This document shows, piece by piece, positions 30,421 to 39,605 of a DNA stretch of 64,000 bases (position 1 is the stretch's first letter; the number at the start of each line of letters is the position of its first letter). Origin of the DNA: Bacteroidota bacterium (GTDB lineage Bacteria; Bacteroidota; Bacteroidia; Bacteroidales; NBLH01); NCBI GenBank assembly GCA_025361565.1, contig JANYKN010000034.1:1-64000 (forward strand). The letters are read 5' to 3'. The notes under the pieces are model-generated. The model saw nothing but the letters and a program-made list of their open reading frames with translations. It had not been told where the DNA came from and made no database searches. Position numbers and translations under genes: made by a program.

Positions 30421-30446
30421 CTGTCAGTGTGCATTGCACCTGACAG
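30421..30446. repeat. Right palindrome CTGTCAGTGTGCATTGCACCTGACAG
   Basis: CTGTCAG/CTGACAG and GTGC/GCAC stems with one T bulge; same outer stem and length as 28581-28606. Confidence 0.85.
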
Positions 30447-30567
30447 TGTTAAAAATATTCGATTATAATTTAACTTTAAAATCAACTATCTATACTAAAA
30501 TAATGTAAACTAAGTTTTAATTAAAGACAAACATCCCAGAATTAAAATTGGTAAAGCAAACTAATAG

Positions 30568-32688
30568 TTGAAAATAATGGCTAATTTACTTTTCGTCACA
30601 ATCGTTTTTGGCCTTACCCTAAACATCAATGCCCAACAAAAAATTGTTGTTAAAAATGTTGGTCATCAAAGTGTTGTAAAAAGCCTTGCCTTTAGTCCGG
30701 ATGGAAAATACCTTGCTGTTGGTGGCGATGACAATACAATTAAAGTTTGGGATTTACAAAATGGAAAACCCCTTACTGCTTTAAAACACAATGGTGCTAT
30801 TAATAGTGTTGCTTTTAGTTATGATGGAAAATATCTGGCATCGGGCAGCAATGATTCAACTATCAAAATATGGAATGCGCAAAATTGGATAGAAATACGT
30901 ACTCTGCCCAAAGAAAAATCTGCCATAAAAACAATTTCTTTCAATCCTGACGGAAAAATCCTTGCTTCAGGTGGTTATCAATCTATCAAACTATGGAATG
31001 TAAAAACCTGGAAAGAAATCCATTGCATTGCAGCACACACTTCTTATATATCAAGCATATCCTTTAGTTCCGATGGGAAGTACCTTGTTTCGGGAAGCGA
31101 AGATTGCAAAGTCAAGCTTTGGGATGTAAAAACCAAAGAAGAAGTGCGCAACATGGATGCAAATTCACAGTGGGTAAATTGTGTATCCTTTAGCCCTGAT
31201 TGCAAATATGTAGCTTTCGCCAGCTCAGATAAAACTATCGGATTGTGGAATTTCGAAAGCAAAAAGAAAAGTATTACAATTCTAAAACAAAATGGTATTG
31301 TTAAAAGCATAGCTTTCAGTCCCAATAGTAAATATTTGGCTTGCGGAGGTCTGGATAAAAAAATTAAACTTTGGGATATACAAGCCGGATATAGTTTACA
31401 TACTTTGGTGCAAAAGGTTGTTGTAAATAGTATTTCTTTTAGCCCTGATGGAAAATATATTGCCTCTGGCAACGACGATGGCTCAGTTGTTATTTGGGAA
31501 ACATCAACTGGCAATCAATTGATTACAATGATAGGAATGTTGTCAGATCAAAAGGATTGGATTGTATTTACTCCTTCCGGAAAGTATGACGGCATTAATT
31601 ATAACAAATATTTGAAAGGTGCTTCGGGTGCTCAGTTGAATGAACTTCCGACAAATGATGGCAATTATTTGTCGGGCATCCTTGCAGAAGTTTTTGGGCA
31701 TAAACAAGTGCAGCCTGATAGAACCCCGCCAACCATTACCATAAATTCTGAATTAAACTTTGAAGTTTCGCAAAATGAATATACGATTAGCGGCAAATCG
31801 ACAGACGAAAGCGGAGTATTATTGGTTTTGGTTAACAGATTAAAAGCGGATAATGATAGTGGAAGTTTTAGTTGTCAGGTTAATTTAAATGAAGGGCTTA
31901 ATACAATTCAAATCTATGCATACGATAAGTTTGGTAATATGAACAATAAAACCGTAACAATTACCTTTAAACCTTCTCTGCGAAAAGATTATGCGTTGAT
32001 ATTTTATGAAAGTGATTATACAACCAGTAACTTGCCAAACCTGAGAGGTACAAAAAAGAATGCAGATACTCTTTCAAGCATTTTGCAAAATAAATATGGA
32101 TTTGAAACACATGTTTTTCCAAATTATACAGCATTACAAATAGAAAAAACTTTGAGTAGATACAGCAAAAAGAGTTATTCACCCAATGACCAATTGTTGA
32201 TTTATTTTACAGGACACGGCCAAAAGGGAAATGCCGATACAACCGGTTATTTGTTGTGTGCCAATAACACTAAAATGACTCATAAAGAGTTTAATACATG
32301 GTCAGGAATAGATTCGTGTCAGCATATATTAATGGTTCTGGATGCTTGTTACAGTGGCTTGGGATTAAGTATAAATATGATTGGAGATACGCCGCCGCAA
32401 TATAATCCAAGAACAAAGGATGAATATCTGAAGGAATTATTCAAATTTAAGCCTGCACGAAAGGCTTTAACTTCGGGTGAAGGAAAAGTTTCCATACCAC
32501 TCGATGGTATTTCGGAATTTACTGAAGCTTTTATCCTTGCACTGAAAAAGAATGAAGGTAAATTATTTAATATACTTACTTATAACGAATTGAAAGCTAA
32601 ATTAGGGAATGATTATTTAAAATTAGAATCAGGGAAATTTTATAATGACGACGAATCGGATGGGACTTTTATTTTTATGAAAAAATGA
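30568..32688 (+). CDS. Exported seven-WD40-repeat protein fused to a caspase-like (peptidase C14) domain
   Basis: Signal peptide (LLFVTIVFGLTLNINAQ); seven FSPDGKYLASG...IKLWD repeats; C-terminal KDYALIFYES...LLIYFTGHGQKG (His) and ILMVLDACYSG (Cys) motifs. Confidence 0.93.
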   Translation: MKIMANLLFVTIVFGLTLNINAQQKIVVKNVGHQSVVKSLAFSPDGKYLAVGGDDNTIKVWDLQNGKPLTALKHNGAINSVAFSYDGKYLASGSNDSTIKIWNAQNWIEIRTLPKEKSAIKTISFNPDGKILASGGYQSIKLWNVKTWKEIHCIAAHTSYISSISFSSDGKYLVSGSEDCKVKLWDVKTKEEVRNMDANSQWVNCVSFSPDCKYVAFASSDKTIGLWNFESKKKSITILKQNGIVKSIAFSPNSKYLACGGLDKKIKLWDIQAGYSLHTLVQKVVVNSISFSPDGKYIASGNDDGSVVIWETSTGNQLITMIGMLSDQKDWIVFTPSGKYDGINYNKYLKGASGAQLNELPTNDGNYLSGILAEVFGHKQVQPDRTPPTITINSELNFEVSQNEYTISGKSTDESGVLLVLVNRLKADNDSGSFSCQVNLNEGLNTIQIYAYDKFGNMNNKTVTITFKPSLRKDYALIFYESDYTTSNLPNLRGTKKNADTLSSILQNKYGFETHVFPNYTALQIEKTLSRYSKKSYSPNDQLLIYFTGHGQKGNADTTGYLLCANNTKMTHKEFNTWSGIDSCQHILMVLDACYSGLGLSINMIGDTPPQYNPRTKDEYLKELFKFKPARKALTSGEGKVSIPLDGISEFTEAFILALKKNEGKLFNILTYNELKAKLGNDYLKLESGKFYNDDESDGTFIFMKK

Positions 32689-32692
32689 GGTT

Positions 32693-33670
32693 ATGAAAAG
32701 AAAAATTTTAGTATCGCTGATGGTATTTTTAAATACATATATGTTTTCTCAAACAATTGATGATTTTACAATTGGAAGAATAAACAAAGAACTTGAAGAA
32801 AAGGGCATTTCACAAGTATTCGTATTTAGGGATATTGTTGTGGATAGTGTAAATCATATTATCCGTATTCAGTTTGAATTTAATTCGCCTGATGCTGCCA
32901 GAAATGATACCTTGTGGCGTATTTTGAAAAATGATTTTCAAAAGCAGAAAAATATGGATATTCGTGAGTATTTGTATTTCTATAGTATCAATGTATTTAA
33001 AATCACTGAACCAAAGAATGTTTTAGTCGAAATCCGTCAATCTTTTATTAGTGAAGATTGCCCTTTTATACAATATTATTATAATGAAGATACGAAGCGA
33101 TTCACAGGTGATGAGAAAGAAAAAGTGTGCATGGCTGAATATAAAAAGGCAATTTTGTTAAATTCATTTGTCTATTACGATAAAATTTTTCTAATAAACA
33201 ATACAGATCTGGCAATTGATAATTATTACAATTTGTTAAACAAGTATTTTAGAGGATTTTATACTAAAGGTGGATTTGAAAAGAACAGTAAAAATCAGGA
33301 ATTCAAATCCATGTATCGAAGAATGGACCCGACACTGAAATTTGAAGTACAAAATCTTCAGAAGGAAGTACTGAACGATGCTGGCGAAAATTTTGTATAC
33401 AGCATTCTCAGATTTATTTATGACAAGAGTTATCTTCCATATGAATATCTTAAATTTGAAATTAAATTAGAACCTCAGAAACAAACCAATCAGATGGAAT
33501 TAGACGTGAAAATAACAGGACGTTATGGTTCAGGATTTTACGAAAACTGGCGTTGGGAAACCATGAACGATATGGATAGGGGTTTTCCTGCATATATTGA
33601 CGATTATGCAAAGAAAATATCTGATGAAATAGTTAGAAAAATTACCATTTATAAAGATTATGGAAACTAA
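32693..33670 (+). CDS. Hypothetical secreted protein, co-directional with the WD40-caspase gene
   Basis: Signal peptide MKRKILVSLMVFLNTYMFSQ; starts 4 nt after the caspase stop. Confidence 0.75.
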   Translation: MKRKILVSLMVFLNTYMFSQTIDDFTIGRINKELEEKGISQVFVFRDIVVDSVNHIIRIQFEFNSPDAARNDTLWRILKNDFQKQKNMDIREYLYFYSINVFKITEPKNVLVEIRQSFISEDCPFIQYYYNEDTKRFTGDEKEKVCMAEYKKAILLNSFVYYDKIFLINNTDLAIDNYYNLLNKYFRGFYTKGGFEKNSKNQEFKSMYRRMDPTLKFEVQNLQKEVLNDAGENFVYSILRFIYDKSYLPYEYLKFEIKLEPQKQTNQMELDVKITGRYGSGFYENWRWETMNDMDRGFPAYIDDYAKKISDEIVRKITIYKDYGN

Positions 33671-34109
33671 TAAAACCAAACACATGAAAGAAAAAACATT
33701 AAAAAACATCATTTTATTCCTGATGTTATCGGCTAAGCTTTTGATAATAGGTTTAATTCTGTTTCATTATGCAACACAAGGGCTGGAAAAGAACGAAACA
33801 TATTCTATTATTACACTTATTTTACCGCTTTTTATGGTTTATCTTACCATAATCATAAAAGATTTACTTTCTAATCCTTTCAAATCTACTGATAGTAAGG
33901 AAAAACCTAAGATTGTAAAAGGTTCAATAAGTGCAATAACCTTTATTATATTTCCAATTTATTTCATAGCCTTGGCTTATTGTATCAATCAAACAGCTAA
34001 AGGCGAAATGCAGACCGACGATCTGCAAAAAGTATTGGGTTTAATCGAAAGTGCATTTGGAGTTTATATCGGACAGATTATCTTTACGCTTTTTAAGCAG
34101 AAAGAGTAG
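33660..34109 (+). CDS. Hypothetical multi-TM membrane protein
   Basis: Overlaps the preceding ORF by 11 nt; several hydrophobic segments (start could be ATG at 33684). Confidence 0.7.
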   Translation: METNKTKHMKEKTLKNIILFLMLSAKLLIIGLILFHYATQGLEKNETYSIITLILPLFMVYLTIIIKDLLSNPFKSTDSKEKPKIVKGSISAITFIIFPIYFIALAYCINQTAKGEMQTDDLQKVLGLIESAFGVYIGQIIFTLFKQKE

Positions 34110-34131
34110 AAAGGGATAATAAGCGGTTTTA

Positions 34132-34164
34132 AAAGATGAAACCTTTATAAAAGATTTCATCTTT
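34132..34164. repeat. Hairpin repeat AAAGATGAAACCTTT-ATA-AAAGATTTCATCTTT
   Basis: 15-nt arms with one mismatch; near-identical copy at 34428-34460. Confidence 0.85.
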
Positions 34165-34212
34165 AGCACTTGTATAAGTATTTAATGATTGAAATAAATT
34201 AATATAAATAAG

Positions 34213-34416
34213 ATGAAAAAATTTTTAATGATCTTTTTGTGCCTGGGGTTTTTACTCGGCACATCTTCTTGTGTTGTGATTAATAAAAAAGACAACGGAA
34301 AACATAAAGGGTGGTATAAGAGTCCAAATAATCAAAATAAGTCAAATAATTCAAACAATTCCAATAAATCAAATAAGTCGAATCAAGGAAATTCAAGCAG
34401 TAATAAAAAGAAATAA
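34213..34416 (+). CDS. Small lipoprotein with Ser/Asn/Lys-rich low-complexity tail
   Basis: Lipobox FLLGTSSCVV; tail NNQNKSNNSNNSNKSNKSNQGNSSSNKKK. Confidence 0.65.
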   Translation: MKKFLMIFLCLGFLLGTSSCVVINKKDNGKHKGWYKSPNNQNKSNNSNNSNKSNKSNQGNSSSNKKK

Positions 34417-34427
34417 AGCGTGATTTT

Positions 34428-34460
34428 AAAGATGAAACCTTTACAAAAGATTTCATCTTT
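34428..34460. repeat. Hairpin repeat AAAGATGAAACCTTT-ACA-AAAGATTTCATCTTT
   Basis: Differs from 34132-34164 only in the loop (ACA versus ATA). Confidence 0.85.
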
Positions 34461-34502
34461 AGCAACCGTCAAATATTCTATAATCAATTAACAAACAAAC
34501 AC

Positions 34503-34841
34503 ATGATGAATCAATCTATTTTAATTACTACAAGCAATGCCTTGGAAGGTTACAAGGTTACAAAGCAATTGGGCCTGATCCGTGGAATAACAGTTAGATC
34601 AAGAAGCCTTGTAGGTAACATTGCCGGAGGTTTTATGACATTATTTGGTGGCAGAAGCGTCATTTACACCGAATTATGCGAAAAAGCCCGTGAAGAAGCC
34701 TTGCAACTAATGATTAGGCATGGAAAAGAAACCGGTTGTAATGCCATAATTAATATGCGTTATGATGCCAATGAAGTAATGAACGGACTTACTGAAGTGC
34801 TGGCTTATGGAACAGCTGTGGTGGTTGAGCCAATTAACTAA
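34503..34841 (+). CDS. YbjQ/UPF0145-family (heavy-metal-binding-like) protein
   Basis: ILITTSNALEGYKVTKQLGLIRGITVRSRSLVGNIAGGFMTLFGGRSVIYTELCEKAREEALQLMIRHGKETGCNAIINMRYDANEV. Confidence 0.9.
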   Translation: MMNQSILITTSNALEGYKVTKQLGLIRGITVRSRSLVGNIAGGFMTLFGGRSVIYTELCEKAREEALQLMIRHGKETGCNAIINMRYDANEVMNGLTEVLAYGTAVVVEPIN

Positions 34842-34909
34842 TTTTCATATATTCGTGTCCCAATAAATATCATACACAACAAACCAATATTCAGACCATC
34901 AGAAAAGAA

Positions 34910-35524
34910 ATGACCAATATCGTGAATCAAACAGATATGAAAAAACTCATTGAGTTGGATGGAATATTTGCTTTGATTTACGATAAATATGGTCCACCGC
35001 CAAACTGGACAAGACCACAGGGTTTTGTGTCTTTATCCAGGATAATATTGGAGCAACAGGTAAGTTTGGCTTCGGCAAATGCACATTATCTTAAATTGAA
35101 TGATTATTTGAAGGAGTTTGTTCCAAATGAAATTTTAAAGCTTACGGATGAGGAAATGAGAAATTGTCAGATAAGCCGACAAAAGGCTAAGTATTTGCGT
35201 GCTTTATCATCTGCAATATTGGATGGAAATATTGATTTGGAGAAATTGACAGAGATGGATCATTCACAAATTCGCAAGCAACTTACAAATATCAATGGAA
35301 TAGGCAATTGGACTGTTGATATTTATTTAATGTTTTGCCTTCAGGGAAAAGATATTTTTCCTGAAGGCGATATTGCCATTATCAATACCATTAATGAATT
35401 AAGTGAAGCCAAAACAAAGGAAGAAAGAATATTGCTTTCTGAAAAGTGGAAACCATATCGTTCGCTGGCTACTTATTTTTTGTGGCATTATTATCTCAAA
35501 AAGAGAAATAGAATTTCAACGTGA
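34910..35524 (+). CDS. DNA-3-methyladenine glycosylase II-like (HhH-GPD)
   Basis: FVSLSRIILEQQVSLASANAHYLKL; LTNINGIGNWTVDIYLMFCLQGKDIFPEGDIAI. Confidence 0.88.
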   Translation: MTNIVNQTDMKKLIELDGIFALIYDKYGPPPNWTRPQGFVSLSRIILEQQVSLASANAHYLKLNDYLKEFVPNEILKLTDEEMRNCQISRQKAKYLRALSSAILDGNIDLEKLTEMDHSQIRKQLTNINGIGNWTVDIYLMFCLQGKDIFPEGDIAIINTINELSEAKTKEERILLSEKWKPYRSLATYFLWHYYLKKRNRIST

Positions 35525-35558
35525 CCAATAGCAGATTTCATTTGGCAAAATGCTTTCA

Positions 35559-36740
35559 TTACCCTTTTTTTATCGATGGAAAGCCAACCGCAAAAGTGAA
35601 ATAAAAAATGATGACCACTGTTACAATTCCTGTTATTAAAAAGGTATAAAATGCACCGAACTGATACCAGATAAGGCCAGCAAATAGACTAGCCATTAAA
35701 GCACAAATGCTTTGAAATCCCGAATAAGTTCCAATTGCAGTGGCTGTATCTTTTTTGTCTGTTATATTGCTAATCCATGCTTTTGAAATGCCCTCGGTTG
35801 AAGCGGCATAAATCCCATAAAGAAAAAATAAGCCAAAATAAACATAGATATTCTCATTTACTGACATCCCAAAATAGACGAATGAAAATAGGATTAGACC
35901 TAGAATAAAAATCTTTTTTAGCCCAAGTTTATCAGCTATAATTCCCATTGGAAAAGCAAATAGAGCATATATCAAATTGTAAAAAATATAGGCCGCAATA
36001 ACCATGGTATCCGAAATTCCTGCTTCTTTAGCTTTGAGGAGCAGAAAAACATCCGAGCTGTTGAATAAAGCAAAAGCTAAAAGTCCAATCACAACTTTAC
36101 GATAAATCAGCGGACTTTGTTTCCAATAATTTAAAAAGGAGAAGAAATGGACTTTTTCTTCTGTTTTTTTTATCGATGGATTTTTGTCTTTAAGTAACGA
36201 TGATGCTCCTATTGCTAATATTCCAGGGATAAATGCAATAAAAAACAAAGTTTTATAATCAGCCGGGAAAAAGTACAAATAAAGTAAGGCAAGTGCCGGC
36301 CCTAAAACAGCTCCCAATGTATCCATTGAACGGTGAAACCCAAATATTTTACCTTTTGTTTCAGGGGTTGCTTCCTGCGAAAGAATGGCATCGCGGGCAC
36401 CTGTTCTTATTCCTTTTCCAAAACGGTCAATGGTTCGTGCAAAAAATATCCATAAAGGATAGATAAATATTGCCATCATTGGTTTGGAAATGGCGCTTAA
36501 AGCATATCCAATACGGACAAAAGGAACTCTTTTACCTGAGTTGTCAGAAAGTTTGCCAAAATAACCTTTGCTTAGACCGGCGGTGGCTTCGGCAATACCT
36601 TCGAGTATTCCAATCAACAATATTGAGAAACCGATGCTTTTTAAATATACAGGCATAATGGGGTAAAGCATTTCGCTGGCCATATCAGTGAACAGGCTTA
36701 CAAGCGATAATATCCATACGGTTCTGGTAATGTATTTCAA
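35559..36740 (-). CDS. MFS transporter
   Basis: 12-TM pattern; SLVSLFTDMASEMLYPIMPVYLKSIGFS; RTIDRFGKGIRTGARDAILSQ. Confidence 0.9.
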   Translation of the reverse strand: MKYITRTVWILSLVSLFTDMASEMLYPIMPVYLKSIGFSILLIGILEGIAEATAGLSKGYFGKLSDNSGKRVPFVRIGYALSAISKPMMAIFIYPLWIFFARTIDRFGKGIRTGARDAILSQEATPETKGKIFGFHRSMDTLGAVLGPALALLYLYFFPADYKTLFFIAFIPGILAIGASSLLKDKNPSIKKTEEKVHFFSFLNYWKQSPLIYRKVVIGLLAFALFNSSDVFLLLKAKEAGISDTMVIAAYIFYNLIYALFAFPMGIIADKLGLKKIFILGLILFSFVYFGMSVNENIYVYFGLFFLYGIYAASTEGISKAWISNITDKKDTATAIGTYSGFQSICALMASLFAGLIWYQFGAFYTFLITGIVTVVIIFYFTFAVGFPSIKKG

Positions 36741-36859
36741 TGGTTTTGGTTTTAGTTGTTAAATCAATATATTTTCAAATGTAATGAAAAATTGAAGATA
36801 TAGTCTTGGATAAACTTTAATGAAACCTTATTTTTATATAGTTACAAAAACTGCATTTG

Positions 36860-37906
36860 CTAGGTGAAAACAGAATCGCATTGGTTATTATAATTTTCAT
36901 TTAGAACATTGATTAATGCAAAAATAATAACAGCTGCCAGCTTTGCCGTGCTATTATCCTGATCAAAACGAGGTGATACTTCAGCAATATCAAAACTGAC
37001 AACTTTGTTGGTTTTTAAAATCTCTTTAAGAAATATAAGAACAAGCTCCGCATTCATGCCTAATGGTTGTATTGCAGATACTCCGGGAGCAAAAGAAGAA
37101 TTAAACACATCGCTACAAATTGTCAGATATATGTACTCGTTTTTGTCAATAAAACTGTGAATATCAGCTAATATATTTTTATAATTGGGTTCGATAAAAT
37201 CTTTTGCAAGGATATATTTAGCATGAAGTAAATCTGCCTTTTTAAATAGGCTGGTTGTATTTGCACAAAGTTGAGCACCTAAACACATATATGAGAACTG
37301 TCGTTTTTGATCAGAACAAATATCTGCAATTTGCGAAAACATGGTACCTGAAGAACCTCCATCTTTATGTGGTCTAAGATCCAAATGTGCATCAAAATTA
37401 ATTATACCAAGCGTGAGATTCTTATTTTTATTATTTTCAAAATGACTAATAATTCCATTATAATGCCCAAATGCTACTTCATGACCTCCTCCTAAAACAA
37501 TTGGGAAAAAATTATTTTCAAGAATTATTTTAATCGCAATTGTTAATTGGGATTGAGCTTCCTCCAAATTGTTTTCAATGCATATGATGTCTCCTGCATC
37601 ATAAATTGCAGTGTTTTTTCCAAATGTAACTGGTAAATTCGCAAATGCCTTTCTAATATATTCAGGTCCTTGTTTAGCACCAGTGCGTCCGAGATTTCTT
37701 CTAACTCCTTCGTCACAGCAAAAACCAATTATACAAATATTTAAAATCGATGGTTCAAGTTTTAATGATTCTGGTTTTGTTATATCTATTATTTGAATAA
37801 TTTGATGCATCCTGAATGAGTCAATATCATTTGGATCATCGATTCTTCCAGTCCAGAATTTATTATCTGTGACATTGTAATTTTTCAACTTCATATTTGG
37901 TTTCAA
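36860..37906 (-). CDS. Arginase/agmatinase/formimidoylglutamase family hydrolase
   Basis: PIVLGGGHEVAFGHYNGI; GIINFDAHLDLRP; LTICSDVFNSSFAPGVSA metal-binding motifs. Confidence 0.88.
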   Translation of the reverse strand: MKPNMKLKNYNVTDNKFWTGRIDDPNDIDSFRMHQIIQIIDITKPESLKLEPSILNICIIGFCCDEGVRRNLGRTGAKQGPEYIRKAFANLPVTFGKNTAIYDAGDIICIENNLEEAQSQLTIAIKIILENNFFPIVLGGGHEVAFGHYNGIISHFENNKNKNLTLGIINFDAHLDLRPHKDGGSSGTMFSQIADICSDQKRQFSYMCLGAQLCANTTSLFKKADLLHAKYILAKDFIEPNYKNILADIHSFIDKNEYIYLTICSDVFNSSFAPGVSAIQPLGMNAELVLIFLKEILKTNKVVSFDIAEVSPRFDQDNSTAKLAAVIIFALINVLNENYNNQCDSVFT

Positions 37907-38393
37907 TTAGAACAAAAGGCTATTAGTGAATATTAAAATATTCAGCAAAGGTAATAATTCAAACTTTTACTAATCAGATATAGTAACTATTCAAATGGTT
38001 TAATTTATTGTGACGAAAGATTTCAGTTTGACAATTTTTTAAATCGGTTCTTTAATCGTCGGAATTTCTATGGTTTACTTAAATTTATAGATACTATTGA
38101 TTACAACTTAAATTGAAATACATTTTAAATAAATTTCTTTCTAAATTGTGTTTATATTATTTTCATTTTATGTAACAACACCAAGAATGATAACCAAATA
38201 AAAACGAAGATTTTAATCTAATCTTTTCCGAAGAAGAAAAATTCGATTTAGACTTTGAAAAGTTTTAGTACATTTGGGTTTTATTATTTTAACTAACAAA
38301 AATAGATATTTGATAAATTATAATTTACATTTATAATTTTTCAGTTTTATTCTTCGATGGTTGTTAAAATTATCTAATATAAAAATAGGAGAG

Positions 38394-39407
38394 ATGAAAT
38401 TTGCTAGATTATTATTCGTATTTATTCTCGTTTTAATTGGGTTTTCAAATTGCAATGAACAAAAAAGTCAGTTTAAAGTCGGGTTTCTTGTACCAACTTT
38501 GGAATCAAAGCGGTATGCTAAAGAGAGTGGTTACTTTCAAGAAAAAATAAAAGAATTTGGAGGAACTGTTATTATAAAAGATGCTGAAAGAGATGAGTCA
38601 AAGCAATACCAACAAGCAATTGAACTTATAAATGAAGGTGTTGATATTCTGGTTATCAATGCAGTTAATGCAAATACTTCTGCTGCAATTATTCGCGATG
38701 CCCATAAAAAAGGTATAAAAGTAATTGCTTACGATAGATTTATAAAAAATTGTGAACTGGACTTTTTCATCACCTTTGATGGTGAAAAAGTTGGTGAATT
38801 GCTTGCAAATTATGTGGTTGATAAAGTACCACAAGGCAATTATGTAATTTTAAATGGAGATAAAGGAGATGAAAATGCAATACTTTTTCAAAATGGGGCA
38901 ATTAAAGTATTAAAACCATTTATTGATTCTAAAAAAATAACTATTGTCTACTCCGGATTTATGGATGACTGGCTAGGGATAAATGCTGCATATTATACCG
39001 ATAAAATCTTGGAATTCAGTAATGTCAAAATCGATGTAATTATTTCGATGTACGATGGTTTGTCCGATGGAATTGTTTCAGTGTTAGAAACCAAGGATTT
39101 GAGTGATAAAATTCTTGTTACAGGGCAAGATGCCGAAATTGGCGCATGCAATAGAATAATGAATGGAAAACAGGCAATGACGATTTACAAACCAGGAAAA
39201 CTGTTGGCATATAAATGTGCCGAAATTGTTCTTCAACTTGTTAAAAATGAAAAAATTGTGAATCTGAAGTATATAAATAATGGCAGAATTGACGTACCTT
39301 CTGTGATTCTTGACCCTATGGTTGTTGATAAAAACAATATGGAATTAACAGTGGTTGCAGACGGCATGTTAAGCATGGAGGAAATTATGAATTACAAACA
39401 TGAATAG
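38394..39407 (+). CDS. Periplasmic sugar-binding (XylF/RbsB-like) lipoprotein
   Basis: Start MKFARLLFVFILVLIGFSNCNEQ; FKVGFLVPTLESKRYAKESGYFQEK; QYQQAIELINEGVDILVINAVNANTSAAIIRDAHKKGIKVIAYDRFI. Confidence 0.88.
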   Translation: MKFARLLFVFILVLIGFSNCNEQKSQFKVGFLVPTLESKRYAKESGYFQEKIKEFGGTVIIKDAERDESKQYQQAIELINEGVDILVINAVNANTSAAIIRDAHKKGIKVIAYDRFIKNCELDFFITFDGEKVGELLANYVVDKVPQGNYVILNGDKGDENAILFQNGAIKVLKPFIDSKKITIVYSGFMDDWLGINAAYYTDKILEFSNVKIDVIISMYDGLSDGIVSVLETKDLSDKILVTGQDAEIGACNRIMNGKQAMTIYKPGKLLAYKCAEIVLQLVKNEKIVNLKYINNGRIDVPSVILDPMVVDKNNMELTVVADGMLSMEEIMNYKHE

Positions 39408-39605
39408 TATTTTATTTGTATATTTCCATTTTATAAATAATATAGTTTAGTCTATCATTTTCTGTCCAAATCATTAGGTCAAAAATATTATATTTTACTT
39501 TCTATAATTACAAGATCCCTTCGCTAATAAATCGTTAGTTTATTAACAATATTTTTATTAATTTTAGAGTTAATATTCAATAGTTTACCTCTAAAAATAA
39601 AAGCT

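Larger units (their letters stand above)
28577..30450 (+). mobile_element. IS110-family insertion sequence (approximate limits; true ends lie within the flanking palindromes or just inside)
   Basis: DEDD plus Transposase_20 ORFs, structured 5' non-coding region, and flanking palindromes whose outer arms AACACTGTCAGG (28577-28588) / CCTGACAGTGTT (30439-30450) are reverse complements. Confidence 0.8.
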
